A stretch of DNA of 64,000 nt from Leptospira bourretii (GTDB lineage Bacteria; Spirochaetota; Leptospiria; Leptospirales; Leptospiraceae): positions 1-64,000 of the forward strand of contig NZ_RQFW01000022.1 in the NCBI RefSeq assembly GCF_004770145.1. The letters run 5' to 3'. The notes under the pieces were generated by a model. It was not told the DNA's origin. It made no database searches and worked only from the letters and a program-made list of their open reading frames with translations. The first letter of the stretch is position 1, and each line of letters begins with the position of its first letter. Shown one piece after another: positions 7,715-16,733 of the stretch. A program made the translations under genes and the position numbers.

Positions 7715-9307
7715 TTACGCTACTGGTCCGTATTGGCTGTAGTCAAATTCTTTGGAACCAGTAAGGTATTTTTTATAGTTCTCAATGAATTGTTTTGCAA
7801 GGTCAGTTGCTGTTTTGTCGTATTCTTCTTTGTTTTCCCAAGCATTACGTGGATTGAGGATATGTGCATCCACACCTTCGATGGTTTTTGGGAAAGACAC
7901 TTGGAATACTGGGTGTTTTTCAAACTCGGATTTTTCAATGTTACCGTTTAGGATTTCATTGATGATTTGGCGAGTTGCAGGTAGGTTCATACGTTTTCCA
8001 ACACCATACTTTCCACCAACAAGACCTGTGTTGATAAGGTATGCATTTACTTTGTGTTTTTTCATTTTTTCACCGAGTAACTTTGCATAGTATGTTGGGT
8101 GAAGAGTCATAAATGCCTGACCGAAACAAGCAGAGAAAGTTGCTTGTGGTTCTTTCACACCGCGCTCAGTTCCCGCAACCTTAGCTGTGTAACCAGAAAG
8201 GAAGTGATACATTGCTTGTTCGATCGAAAGTTTAGAAACTGCAGGAAGAACACCGTAAGCATCATAAGTAAGGAAGATCACAGTGTTTGGGTGACCTGCT
8301 TTTGATCCTGGTTGGATGTTGTCGATGTGGAAGATTGGGTAAGAAACTCGAGTGTTTTCTGTTTTCGCAGCAGAAGAGTAATCTACCTTTTTAGTTCCCG
8401 CATCAAACACTACGTTTTCAAGAAGAGCATCACGACGGATCGCAGCATAGATTTCTGGTTCTGTTTTTGGATCTAGGTTGATGGTTTTTGCATAACATCC
8501 ACCTTCAATGTTGAAGATTCCGTTATCGTCCCAACCATGTTCATCATCACCGATCAGTTTGCGGTGCGGGTCAGTGGAAAGAGTTGTTTTTCCTGTTCCA
8601 GAAAGACCAAAGAAAAGAGCACTATCTCCATCCTTACCAACGTTAGCAGAACAGTGCATAGTCAGCACGTTTTTGAGTGGTAGGTAGTAGTTCATGACAG
8701 AGAAAATCCCTTTTTTCATTTCTCCACCGTATTCGGTTCCACCAATGATACAGATTTTTTTTGCTAAGTGGAAGATCACAAATACATCGGAGTTAAGGCC
8801 GTGTTCTTTGTATTTTGTGTTTTTGTAACCAGAAGCGTTGATGATGGTAAATTCTGGGTGTAGGTTTTGTAATTCTTCTTTAGTTGGGCGAAGGAACATG
8901 TTTGTGCAAAAATGGTGTTGCCAAGCTCTTTCGGTAACTACACGGAGAGAGATACGTGTGTCGTTGTTGGTTCCTGCATGACCATCAAAAACATAAAGTT
9001 TTTTGTTATCGAGGAATTTGGTTACTTCAGCGTAAAGTTCGTTAAAAATTGCTTCGGAAACCTTTGTGTTGACTGGACCCCACCAAATGTTGTTTTGGGA
9101 AGAAGGTTCATCGACAAAGTATTTGTCCTTTGGGGAACGACCCGTAAAAATCCCGGTATCCACCATCATCGTTCCGTTATCAGAAGTTACGCCTTCTTTG
9201 TTGCTCAATTCGTGCTGGTAAATTTCTTCGTAAGATAAGTTATGGAAGACTTCGGATGGTTTAAGGCCTAATTCAGCAAGGCCTTTTAGATTAGTAGATA
9301 CTGACAT
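7715..9307 (-). CDS. pckA: Phosphoenolpyruvate carboxykinase (ATP)
   Basis: Cytosolic enzyme converting oxaloacetate and ATP to phosphoenolpyruvate, CO2 and ADP, the entry step of gluconeogenesis. Leptospira grows on fatty acids, so this step is central. The 530-residue length is normal for the ATP-dependent type. Visible motifs are G-R-S-P-K-D-K (56-62), the P-loop G-L-S-G-T-G-K-T (234-241) and G-D-D-E-H-G-W (253-259). The start is the ATG at 9307, with GAGGAG 6 bases upstream. It is divergent from glgA across 70 bp, so gluconeogenesis and glycogen synthesis genes share a promoter region. TTGACA on the minus strand (9363-9368) is a possible -35, without a good -10. Confidence 0.97.
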   Translation of the reverse strand: MSVSTNLKGLAELGLKPSEVFHNLSYEEIYQHELSNKEGVTSDNGTMMVDTGIFTGRSPKDKYFVDEPSSQNNIWWGPVNTKVSEAIFNELYAEVTKFLDNKKLYVFDGHAGTNNDTRISLRVVTERAWQHHFCTNMFLRPTKEELQNLHPEFTIINASGYKNTKYKEHGLNSDVFVIFHLAKKICIIGGTEYGGEMKKGIFSVMNYYLPLKNVLTMHCSANVGKDGDSALFFGLSGTGKTTLSTDPHRKLIGDDEHGWDDNGIFNIEGGCYAKTINLDPKTEPEIYAAIRRDALLENVVFDAGTKKVDYSSAAKTENTRVSYPIFHIDNIQPGSKAGHPNTVIFLTYDAYGVLPAVSKLSIEQAMYHFLSGYTAKVAGTERGVKEPQATFSACFGQAFMTLHPTYYAKLLGEKMKKHKVNAYLINTGLVGGKYGVGKRMNLPATRQIINEILNGNIEKSEFEKHPVFQVSFPKTIEGVDAHILNPRNAWENKEEYDKTATDLAKQFIENYKKYLTGSKEFDYSQYGPVA

Positions 9308-9377
9308 GGATTTCTCCTCGATTTCACTTTGTGTTTTTCTAGCTTCTTATTTTGCGAGTCGGTGTCAATAACAGAAA

Positions 9378-10808
9378 ATGAAGATTCTCCACGCATCTGC
9401 AGAATATTTTCCTTACATCAAGATGGGCGGGCTTGCCGACATGCTTGCTTCCCTCACCAAAGAACAGGCGAAGTCGGAAGAAGTTTATGTCGCATTGCCT
9501 CTCATTGGCAAATTAGGAAAGTCACCCCAATATACAGGAAAAGAGTATCCGGCCCTTCTTCCCAGAGATAGGCAAACGGACTCTCTGGTGGTTTCTGTTC
9601 TAAAGACCTCTCGGTTTTTGGAAGCAGAGGAAGGAGGAGTGAAGTTATATTTTTTCGAATCAGAATTATTCCAACCTTTGGATTCCATCTATGGACATGC
9701 CGAGGAACATTTTCGGTTTGCTATGTTTTCATACGCCTGTTATTGCTTAAGCCAAATTTTAAATGTAGATATATTCCATGCCCATGATTGGCATACGGCC
9801 CTGTCTCTTGCTTTACAAAAAGATTCCGTAAAACAAATTCCAAGCGTTTTCACCATTCATAATTTGGCTTACCAAGGAGATCATCCCTATTGGATGACTG
9901 GTTTTTTAAAAGAGGAACCATTTCGTCTGATCACAAGTCCCTTTGAACACAATGACAAATGCAATTATATGAAAGCCGGGATTTTATCTGCAGGAAAAAT
10001 CACAACCGTAAGTCCTGGATACAGAGAAGAAACAATGTCGGAACCAAATGGATTTGGACTCAGTTATTGTTTGAGACAAAGAGAAAGTGACTATACTGGG
10101 ATTTTGAATGGAATTGATTCGGAGGAATGGAATCCAGAAAAAGACAAAAAAATTTTCAAAACTTATTCCTCTAAAGATTGGAAGGAAGGAAAATTAAAAA
10201 ACAAAGAAGGGTTATATAAAGAAATAGGAAGACCTTTTCTTCCTACAGATACCCCTTTGATTGGTCTGATTGGAAGACTCACTTATCAAAAAGGATTTCC
10301 TAACTTTTTACAAGCCTTTTTATCAAGGCGCCACCTTCCTCACCGTTATGTGGTCCTTGGTTCAGGAGACCCAGAAACAGAAAAATCTTTTTTTCATTTA
10401 TCGGATACCTTTCCAGATGTATTTTATTTTTACAAAGGATACAACGAAAGTTTAGCTCATAAAATCGAAGCAGCCAGTGATTTTTTTCTAATGCCTTCTC
10501 TCTTTGAACCATGCGGTCTAAACCAAATGTACAGTCATGTTTATGGAACCATTCCCATTGTATCTCGTGTGGGTGGATTACGGGATACTGTGGAAGAATC
10601 CAACCTTTTGCCATACAAAACAGGAATTGTCTTTGAACCGAATGACGCGAGTTCGTTGGGCTATGCATTAGAACGGGCCAAAGATCTATACCAATCTACA
10701 GATCGATATATTGTAGTGGAAAATATTATGAATTTGAATTGGAGTTGGGAAAAAAGAAAAAAAGAATACCAGTCAGTCTACACAAAAGCAATTGAATTAA
10801 AAATTTAG
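9378..10808 (+). CDS. glgA: Glycogen/starch synthase (ADP-glucose type, GT5)
   Basis: Transfers glucose from ADP-glucose to growing alpha-1,4-glucan in the cytosol. The 476-residue length fits bacterial GlgA. Motifs: the N-terminal K-x-G-G-L sugar-nucleotide signature (K-M-G-G-L-A-D; most family members have K-T/V-G-G-L), H-A-H-D-W-H-T-A, F-T-I-H-N-L-A-Y-Q-G, and the C-terminal P-S-L-F-E-P-C-G-L-N-Q-M catalytic block. The start M-K-I-L-H-A-S is the standard GlgA opening, though no strong ribosome site precedes it. Divergent from pckA. No other glycogen gene is in the window. Confidence 0.93.
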   Translation: MKILHASAEYFPYIKMGGLADMLASLTKEQAKSEEVYVALPLIGKLGKSPQYTGKEYPALLPRDRQTDSLVVSVLKTSRFLEAEEGGVKLYFFESELFQPLDSIYGHAEEHFRFAMFSYACYCLSQILNVDIFHAHDWHTALSLALQKDSVKQIPSVFTIHNLAYQGDHPYWMTGFLKEEPFRLITSPFEHNDKCNYMKAGILSAGKITTVSPGYREETMSEPNGFGLSYCLRQRESDYTGILNGIDSEEWNPEKDKKIFKTYSSKDWKEGKLKNKEGLYKEIGRPFLPTDTPLIGLIGRLTYQKGFPNFLQAFLSRRHLPHRYVVLGSGDPETEKSFFHLSDTFPDVFYFYKGYNESLAHKIEAASDFFLMPSLFEPCGLNQMYSHVYGTIPIVSRVGGLRDTVEESNLLPYKTGIVFEPNDASSLGYALERAKDLYQSTDRYIVVENIMNLNWSWEKRKKEYQSVYTKAIELKI

Positions 10809-10863
10809 TCAATTTCTTCTCGTCACGAGGAAGACGATTGATTTCGATTGTTATCATTATTAT

Positions 10864-12387
10864 ATGAAATTTTTCTTTTATTCTTTTTTTCTTATTTTTA
10901 TACTCACTTCATCTTGCAAACTTAAGCTCAATAACCCAAGCGATCCTTCTTCCCAAGATTTTTTTCTTACCAATTTATTTAGAACTTATTTATTATCTGA
11001 TCCTTGTATTGGCTTCCAAACTTGGAAAAGAACTTATGGAACAGGAACTTATAAAACGACAGGATCCGATTTAATTGTCCTTTCCAACGGGGATTATTTA
11101 GTTTCTGGAATCACAAGAGAACATATAGTTCCCGGTTCTACGACGGGAATCACAAACAATTTTGCCGGAAGTTCAGGAATCACACTTAATACTTTTTTAA
11201 TGCGTGTTTCCCAGACAAATGGAGAAATCTTATGGGTAGACTACCTTGGGGAAGCTAGTAGCGAGGTAGTGTATAAACCAAAATTAAGAAAGTATTCCAA
11301 TGGTGATATTTCTGTTGCATTCATTGTGAAAGGGGCCGAACAACCTGGAACCATCAACGCAAAATCAGGAATAGGAGCTGCTTCAGCACTTTTTGTAGGG
11401 AGGATCAGAGAAAATGGAACTCGTGTTTGGTTTACATATTTAGATTCTGCCAGTATCGGAGAATTTGTTGTCTCCGCTATGGATACTTCCAACCGTTTGC
11501 ATGTATTTATCGAAAATTATGGCGGTACACCTGCACACTCACCTTTTGTTGATGGTCCAGCCATTAGCAATACTTCCCTTGATCCTGGATCAGACTCCGA
11601 TATGATCCACTTGGTTGTAAATGAAAATGGTTCCATGATCTCCCAACGTTACTTTACCAGTGCAGGTGGTGATTTTATTTTTGGAGCAGAAGCAAACGCT
11701 TCTGGACTTTTTGTCACTGGAACGACAAGCCAAGGTGCCAATGGAACTATACACCCTAACTCTATTTACCAAATGCCATTTGTTATGAAGTTGAATGAAA
11801 CCGATGGAACTACAATTTGGTATTCGTATTTAGGAACCAATGCAGAATTGAATTACGGTGCATCGCGTTTTTTTGTGAAAGACAATTTCATTTATATGAT
11901 TGGCTCAGGTCGGTTCACTTATGGAAGTCCCGCAGAACCTATTGTTGCTACCGACGGTGCAGAGAAACATTATATTTTTACTAAATTGAATACCAGTGGG
12001 AATATTCTTTGGAATTCGTTTTTAGGAAGTGCGACAGATAGTGTTATGGATACAACTGAATCCGAACCTATACTTCTTTCCAATTCTCAACTTTTAGTAA
12101 GAATGCAAACCAACCCATCCAATGGCCTATTTAATTCCATTCCCGATTTCACAACAGGTACTGGCTCTGGTCCCTACACAATGGCAGATGTTTTTGTGAA
12201 CCCACTTTCAGGCACATTCAATCGGTTTCATTATTCTTCCAACTTAACTTTGCCTGCAATGGAACAAACGGAAGTAATGCGAGAAGTTTGTTCCGGAAAA
12301 ATGGTTCGTTTGAATTACACAAGATATACCACAACTCCACCGATTGAGGCAACACAACTCTCCATCGAAAATGTAAGTCTGCCTTAA
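10864..12387 (+). CDS. LNNPxD-tag lipoprotein, paralogue 1
   Basis: The 507-residue lipoprotein has a signal peptide ending L-T-S-S-C (Cys18). Directly after it come K-L-K-L-N-N-P-S-D, the tag shared with the genes at 12703, 14574 and 20828. The body consists of repeating segments of the kind I-L-W-x-D-Y-L-G, T-R-V-W-F-T-Y-L-D and I-L-W-N-S-F-L-G. These resemble SBBP-type beta-propeller repeats; this is inference. Only three Cys exist: the lipid Cys18, Cys48 and Cys476, which suggests one disulfide joining the two ends of the fold. It is most similar to the copy at 20828. Function unknown. Confidence 0.75.
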   Translation: MKFFFYSFFLIFILTSSCKLKLNNPSDPSSQDFFLTNLFRTYLLSDPCIGFQTWKRTYGTGTYKTTGSDLIVLSNGDYLVSGITREHIVPGSTTGITNNFAGSSGITLNTFLMRVSQTNGEILWVDYLGEASSEVVYKPKLRKYSNGDISVAFIVKGAEQPGTINAKSGIGAASALFVGRIRENGTRVWFTYLDSASIGEFVVSAMDTSNRLHVFIENYGGTPAHSPFVDGPAISNTSLDPGSDSDMIHLVVNENGSMISQRYFTSAGGDFIFGAEANASGLFVTGTTSQGANGTIHPNSIYQMPFVMKLNETDGTTIWYSYLGTNAELNYGASRFFVKDNFIYMIGSGRFTYGSPAEPIVATDGAEKHYIFTKLNTSGNILWNSFLGSATDSVMDTTESEPILLSNSQLLVRMQTNPSNGLFNSIPDFTTGTGSGPYTMADVFVNPLSGTFNRFHYSSNLTLPAMEQTEVMREVCSGKMVRLNYTRYTTTPPIEATQLSIENVSLP

Positions 12388-12702
12388 GTTTTGTAAGTTT
12401 GGGCGCCTCGCAATTGCTAGGTGTATCTATATAAACATGATGTAAGCGACCGCGCTTTACGCTCCAATCTTTTGCATTCGCAAAAGGATTTCCGCTGCAA
12501 TCGCTGGCGTATAATCTCGATTCTCTAACATATAGATAAACAAACATTAGGACTCGTCCGAATTTTATAAGACATTTTTTATTTCTACAGCCCCACAAAA
12601 GACTTGTGGAATCTTCTATTTCTGTTCCCTTATAAAACCAAAGTGGATAATTTATTTCCATTCTTCACTCTATTAACTCTTGAGTGGAATCGAAAAGGAC
12701 AT
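12388..12702. other. Gene-free interval holding an inverted copy of the dispersed repeat
   Basis: Between paralogues 1 and 2 there is no convincing gene. A minus-strand frame of 147 codons spans it (12218-12661) but overlaps the 3' end of paralogue 1, has no ribosome site and covers the repeat, so I treat it as spurious. The left half (12401-12538) is a GC-richer repeat element; the right half is AT-rich and leads to the GAAAAGGAC ribosome site of paralogue 2. Confidence 0.6.
12401..12465 (-). repeat. Dispersed intergenic repeat, copy 3 (inverted)
   Basis: On the minus strand it reads GGAGCGTAAAGCGCGGTCG (12465 to 12447), then CACCTAGCAATTGCGAGGCG and CCC (12423 to 12401). This is the same two-module order as copies 1 and 2, with small indels. 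It starts 13 bases after the stop codon of paralogue 1. A wider element is framed by inverted arms TATCTATAT (12424-12432) and ATATAGATA (12530-12538). It also includes a CTTTTGC/GCAAAAG hairpin near 12469-12486. Confidence 0.6.
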
Positions 12703-14310
12703 ATGTCGATATTCAAATTCAACCAAGAAGCTCTGACAATCAAAACCTCAGTATTAATATTTATATTATCACTAACATCACTTAACAACTGTAAATTAGA
12801 TTTAAACAATCCGAGCGATTCAAATTCAAAAAGTTATTTTGAAACTGCTGCAATGAATGCCTATCTTCGAACGATTTGTAGCCCTTTCGTCAGAGGAAAT
12901 GTTAGAATTGGTAGTGGGAATTATTTAGTATTACCGCAATCACTCCTTTCTTTAAAAAATGGGAATTACATTATCACAGCTAGTGTTTCAGAACCAATTT
13001 TATGGTCAGGAAGAAGTGATGGAATTAATCATAGTTATACGGGAGTAATAGGAACAGACCCATTCATAGTCATCTTTCAAGTAAATGGGAGGACATTTGA
13101 AATAGATTGGTTGGATTATTTAGGGCCCGCAGCAACCACTACTGCCAATAGTTTTTTTTCCAGTCTTTCTGAATTTTCCAATGGAGAGATCGGTATATTT
13201 ACCCAAGTCACTGGAACCGAACAGCCTGGAGCCATTTCAGGAAAACTAAACTCGGATTCTTTTATGGTAGCACGTTATTCCCCTTCTGGCTCGCGAGTTT
13301 GGTTCACTTATTTAGATATGTCAATAGGAACCTTTAACATAGACAAAATAGCCCATATAGTCGATTCGAAGGAGCAGATGCATCTTTTTTATACATCCAT
13401 CGGCACTGCTGCCAATACACCCAACACAGTGGGTATCACTGAGTTTCCAGCTCCAACGATAGCTTCGAATGGTGTATTTGCAGGACAAAAAGAAATTGGT
13501 TGGGCCATTCTCAATGGAAATGGAAATCCACAACGACAAAGATTTTTACGTGGTGTAAGTGATTTTGAAGTTATCTCAGCGATCTATACTAAAAATGATA
13601 CTATCTTGTTAGGTGGTAGTGCATTGAATCAAATCGAAAACTTCTCTGGCCATCCAGCCATCAATCAACCAAGGGGATTTTCTGCCTTTTTATCTTCCAA
13701 TACGCAGGACGTAATAAAAATCAATTATCTTGGTTCCAGCGATCCAACATTTACTGTTGGAAAATTAGAAGCGATGAAATTAGGATATGACGGAATTTAT
13801 GGAACAGGTGTTGCTGCTGGATCTTATGGATTTCCCATTCATGACTATCAATTTTATCCTGCTGGAAATTTCAGAAATTATTCATTCGTAAAATTTGATC
13901 TGAATGGAAACTTACTTTGGAACCAATTCTTAGGTTCTTCCACGACAAACGTGATCGATTTAGTTCCTGCATTTTCTTATATTTCCTACTTCGATGAAAT
14001 TCGCGTGAAACTATTAGGAACAGAAGCTGGAACACGAATGACAGGACTCGACTCCATTAGTTATGGTTCTGGAATCAATCCTTACCAGGACGTTACTTTG
14101 CGTATCAACGGAAGAGTTGGTCGTTATGAATCTATTCGATACGAAACAAATATTTTGGTGACCAATCCTGTTTCTGGTTTGGTAGGATTAAATGTAGACA
14201 TTCAGGATGCTTGTAATGGAAGAATGGTATCTTTAAAACGATTCTTATATTTTCCGGCAACAAATGGTTATTTAGAATTCTCTACCAAACCTCCGATGGA
14301 AGAACCCTAG
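12703..14310 (+). CDS. LNNPxD-tag lipoprotein, paralogue 2
   Basis: I place the start at the ATG at 12703 (GAAAAGGAC upstream), giving 535 residues; the frame is open from 12604 but lacks a signal there. The signal ends L-N-N-C (Cys30), followed by K-L-D-L-N-N-P-S-D. Cys59 near the N-terminus and Cys504 near the C-terminus (D-A-C-N-G-R-M-V) are the only other Cys. Repeating W-L-D-Y-L-G, V-W-F-T-Y-L-D and L-L-W-N-Q-F-L-G strands suggest a beta-propeller-like fold. It is closer to paralogue 3 than to 1 or 4. Probably periplasmic or surface-exposed and membrane-anchored; function unknown. Confidence 0.75.
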   Translation: MSIFKFNQEALTIKTSVLIFILSLTSLNNCKLDLNNPSDSNSKSYFETAAMNAYLRTICSPFVRGNVRIGSGNYLVLPQSLLSLKNGNYIITASVSEPILWSGRSDGINHSYTGVIGTDPFIVIFQVNGRTFEIDWLDYLGPAATTTANSFFSSLSEFSNGEIGIFTQVTGTEQPGAISGKLNSDSFMVARYSPSGSRVWFTYLDMSIGTFNIDKIAHIVDSKEQMHLFYTSIGTAANTPNTVGITEFPAPTIASNGVFAGQKEIGWAILNGNGNPQRQRFLRGVSDFEVISAIYTKNDTILLGGSALNQIENFSGHPAINQPRGFSAFLSSNTQDVIKINYLGSSDPTFTVGKLEAMKLGYDGIYGTGVAAGSYGFPIHDYQFYPAGNFRNYSFVKFDLNGNLLWNQFLGSSTTNVIDLVPAFSYISYFDEIRVKLLGTEAGTRMTGLDSISYGSGINPYQDVTLRINGRVGRYESIRYETNILVTNPVSGLVGLNVDIQDACNGRMVSLKRFLYFPATNGYLEFSTKPPMEEP

Positions 14311-14573
14311 AAGCATGGAATATTTACTACAGACCACAGGGATAAACACCAAAACCCGTTCGCATAAATTCATCTTCCATTCAATACATACAAATAATCT
14401 AATATTCTAATTTTTCAGATTAACTTCAAAACTAAAAAAATCCTGGAAATCGTTTTCAAATTGAATCTGTTTTGTTAGGGATTTCCACAAAGGACTTGAG
14501 AAAATTGTGACTTCCTCTGAAATGACTAAAAAAACAGAAAACTTTCCCAATTGACGGAAAATTTAGTTTGGCA

Positions 14574-16178
14574 ATGAAACAATTTAGAAATTTAAAACGG
14601 AAGTTCTTTCTACTTCTGCCCTTAACTATTATCTTAATGCAGTTGAACAACTGTAAGCTGGAATTTAATAACCCAAGAGACCCACTATCTAAAAGTTATA
14701 TGGAAACTTGGCTTTGGGAAGAATACCTTCGTAGTTTATGTAATCCCAACGCAAAAGCTTCTCTTCGATTGGGAACTGGAACTTATAAGACCTATCCTTA
14801 TAAATTACTTAAACTCAAAAATGGGAATTTTTTAGTGACTGCTGGAGTTTTTGAAGAAGTGGTTTGGAATGGAAAAACCACTGGGAAAAATTTTTCTTTT
14901 TCTGGAACACCAGGTACAGATCTAAATGTTATCATATTTTTAGTCAACGGAAGGACCTTCCAAATCGAATGGCTGGATTATATTGGAATTGCTTTTTCTG
15001 CTTCTGATGGCAAAGAAACAGCACCTATCACCGAATTATCCAATGGTGATGTGGTAGTCGCTGCATATATCAAAAGCTCAGAACAAGGAGTCCCACTTTC
15101 ACCTAAATCTAATTCCAATTCATTGGCCCTTGTTCGTTATCATACAAATGGAAGTCGTGTATGGAATACCTATTTAGATAAAACTGATAACTCGATCGTT
15201 GAAAATCGATTTGCACTAGTAACAGATGTTATGGACAACATACATTTATTTTTCAATGCGCGAGGTATTTCTTCAACGCCTGATACTTATGGATTCGGTG
15301 AGTTCCCAACGATGGAGGTAGCTTCCAATGCAGCAAATACAGGTGTAGAAGAAATTGGATGGGGGATAATTTCATCCCAAGGCCATCCCATTAGGCAAAG
15401 ATATTTACCATCTTACGGTCGGGTTTTTGTCTTGAATGCTGCCTATACTCCTGATCACTCCATACTTCTTTTCGGTGCTGCTGACGACAATTTTGTTGGT
15501 TTCACTGGACATCCATTGCCATCTTATAATTACCAAAGGCCAATGGTGACAAAACTTTCCATCTCCGATTTTTCTATGACAAATAGAGCTTATCTTGGAT
15601 CAATCAGTGCAAGTTATACCACTGGTGTCATCTATGGAATTGCACCAGCCCCAGATGGAGTATACACGACTGGAGTCAATGCTGGAGATTTTGGAACCTC
15701 TTTTCATTCTTATCAACTTTATCCTACATCATCTAATTTTCGAAATAATATTTTTTCCAAATTTGATTGGAACGGAAATTTGATTTGGAATCAATTTCTT
15801 GGATCAACGACAACCGATACTTTAGAAATTCCATCTATCATTGGTTATGTTTCACTAACTAATACGATAAAATCATATGGTTTTTCTTTAGAAGATGGAA
15901 GTCATTATACAGGGTTTAGTATTCCTACATCAGGAAATGGAGCCAACCCCTACCAGCAAACAACTTTAAATATTGCTGGAGACTCTGGACTGTACCAATC
16001 CATCCATTATGAAACTAGTTTTTACAATTATCCTGCAACAACAGAACCTCTGCATTATACAATTGCAGCAACGGAGGCATGTGGAGGAAGGATGGTGCGA
16101 TTGAAAAATATTTTAGACCTAAATACCGAAGTGGGTGTATTGGAAGTGACAACAAGACCCATGAGTGAAGAACCATAA
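14574..16178 (+). CDS. LNNPxD-tag lipoprotein, paralogue 3
   Basis: The 534-residue product starts at the ATG at 14574 (an in-frame TTG lies at 14568). The signal ends Q-L-N-N-C (Cys27), then K-L-E-F-N-N-P-R-D-P. Cys56 and one C-terminal Cys (T-E-A-C-G-G-R-M-V-R-L-K) keep the family pattern. Many segments match paralogue 2 (V-N-G-R-T-F-x-I-E/D-W-L-D-Y, E-I-G-W, L-I-W-N-Q-F-L-G-S-T-T), so these two arose by a more recent tandem duplication. The 263-base gap before it is AT-rich with no gene seen. Confidence 0.75.
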   Translation: MKQFRNLKRKFFLLLPLTIILMQLNNCKLEFNNPRDPLSKSYMETWLWEEYLRSLCNPNAKASLRLGTGTYKTYPYKLLKLKNGNFLVTAGVFEEVVWNGKTTGKNFSFSGTPGTDLNVIIFLVNGRTFQIEWLDYIGIAFSASDGKETAPITELSNGDVVVAAYIKSSEQGVPLSPKSNSNSLALVRYHTNGSRVWNTYLDKTDNSIVENRFALVTDVMDNIHLFFNARGISSTPDTYGFGEFPTMEVASNAANTGVEEIGWGIISSQGHPIRQRYLPSYGRVFVLNAAYTPDHSILLFGAADDNFVGFTGHPLPSYNYQRPMVTKLSISDFSMTNRAYLGSISASYTTGVIYGIAPAPDGVYTTGVNAGDFGTSFHSYQLYPTSSNFRNNIFSKFDWNGNLIWNQFLGSTTTDTLEIPSIIGYVSLTNTIKSYGFSLEDGSHYTGFSIPTSGNGANPYQQTTLNIAGDSGLYQSIHYETSFYNYPATTEPLHYTIAATEACGGRMVRLKNILDLNTEVGVLEVTTRPMSEEP

Positions 16179-16215
16179 ACATTCTCCCTTTCGTATCCTT
16201 AAAAATTATTTTGAA

Positions 16216-16246
16216 CCGTCTGACTTTCAATGGATAAGGCAGACGG
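16216..16246. other. Hairpin downstream of paralogue 3
   Basis: CCGTCTG (16216-16222) and CAGACGG (16240-16246) form a perfect 7-bp stem, 38 bases after the paralogue 3 stop. No immediate T-run follows (a T-rich stretch begins at about 16269), so it is at best a weak terminator. Confidence 0.4.
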
Positions 16247-16355
16247 AGTTCACTTTCCTAGATAATATCTCTTTTTTTACATTTTTTTCTTCCCATTTTG
16301 TCACAAAAGGTAAGATCAATTGTCCCAATAGAAAACAGTTCTTTAGGAGAATTCG

Positions 16356-16733
16356 ATGAAACTCACTTCCTTCATACTCACTGCATTTGTTGCGGTTGAA
16401 CATGTGTTTATTTTGGTCTTGGAAATGTTCCTTTGGAAAACCGAACTAGGGATGAAAATTTTCCAGTTAACTCCAGAAACGGCAGAAATAACGGCAAAAC
16501 TTGCAAAAAACCAGGGCCTTTATAATGGTTTTTTAGCAGCGGGACTTTTTTGGGCTTTGTTCTTTATCAAAGACCAAAACCAAAAATTCCAAACCATTTT
16601 GTTTTTTCTCATTTGTGTGGTAGTGGCAGGAATTTATGGTTCAGCAACTGCAAAGTTTTCTATTTTGTTTTCGCAAGGGTTGCCAGCATTCCTTGCTCTT
16701 GTGTTACACTACTTATCTAACAAAAACCAATGA
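16356..16733 (+). CDS. DUF1304-family membrane protein
   Basis: The 125-residue, four-helix integral membrane protein has the DUF1304 pattern: an E-H-x-x-I-x-x-x-E-M-F-x-W segment in helix 1, N-Q-G-x-Y-N-G-F-L-A-A-G-L in the middle, and G-I-Y-G-x-A-T in helix 3. Function in the family is unknown. TTAGGAG sits 6-7 bases ahead of the ATG. Its stop overlaps the start of the sigma factor gene in an ATGA, so the two are translationally coupled. Confidence 0.85.
   Translation: MKLTSFILTAFVAVEHVFILVLEMFLWKTELGMKIFQLTPETAEITAKLAKNQGLYNGFLAAGLFWALFFIKDQNQKFQTILFFLICVVVAGIYGSATAKFSILFSQGLPAFLALVLHYLSNKNQ

Noticed and set aside
7682..8305. Three plus-strand frames antisense to pckA
   Set aside because: They mirror the conserved pckA codons, and the enzyme frame is certain.
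12218..12661. 147-codon minus-strand frame between lipoprotein paralogues 1 and 2
   Set aside because: Overlaps the 3' end of paralogue 1, spans the dispersed repeat, no ribosome site; read as spurious translation of the repeat.
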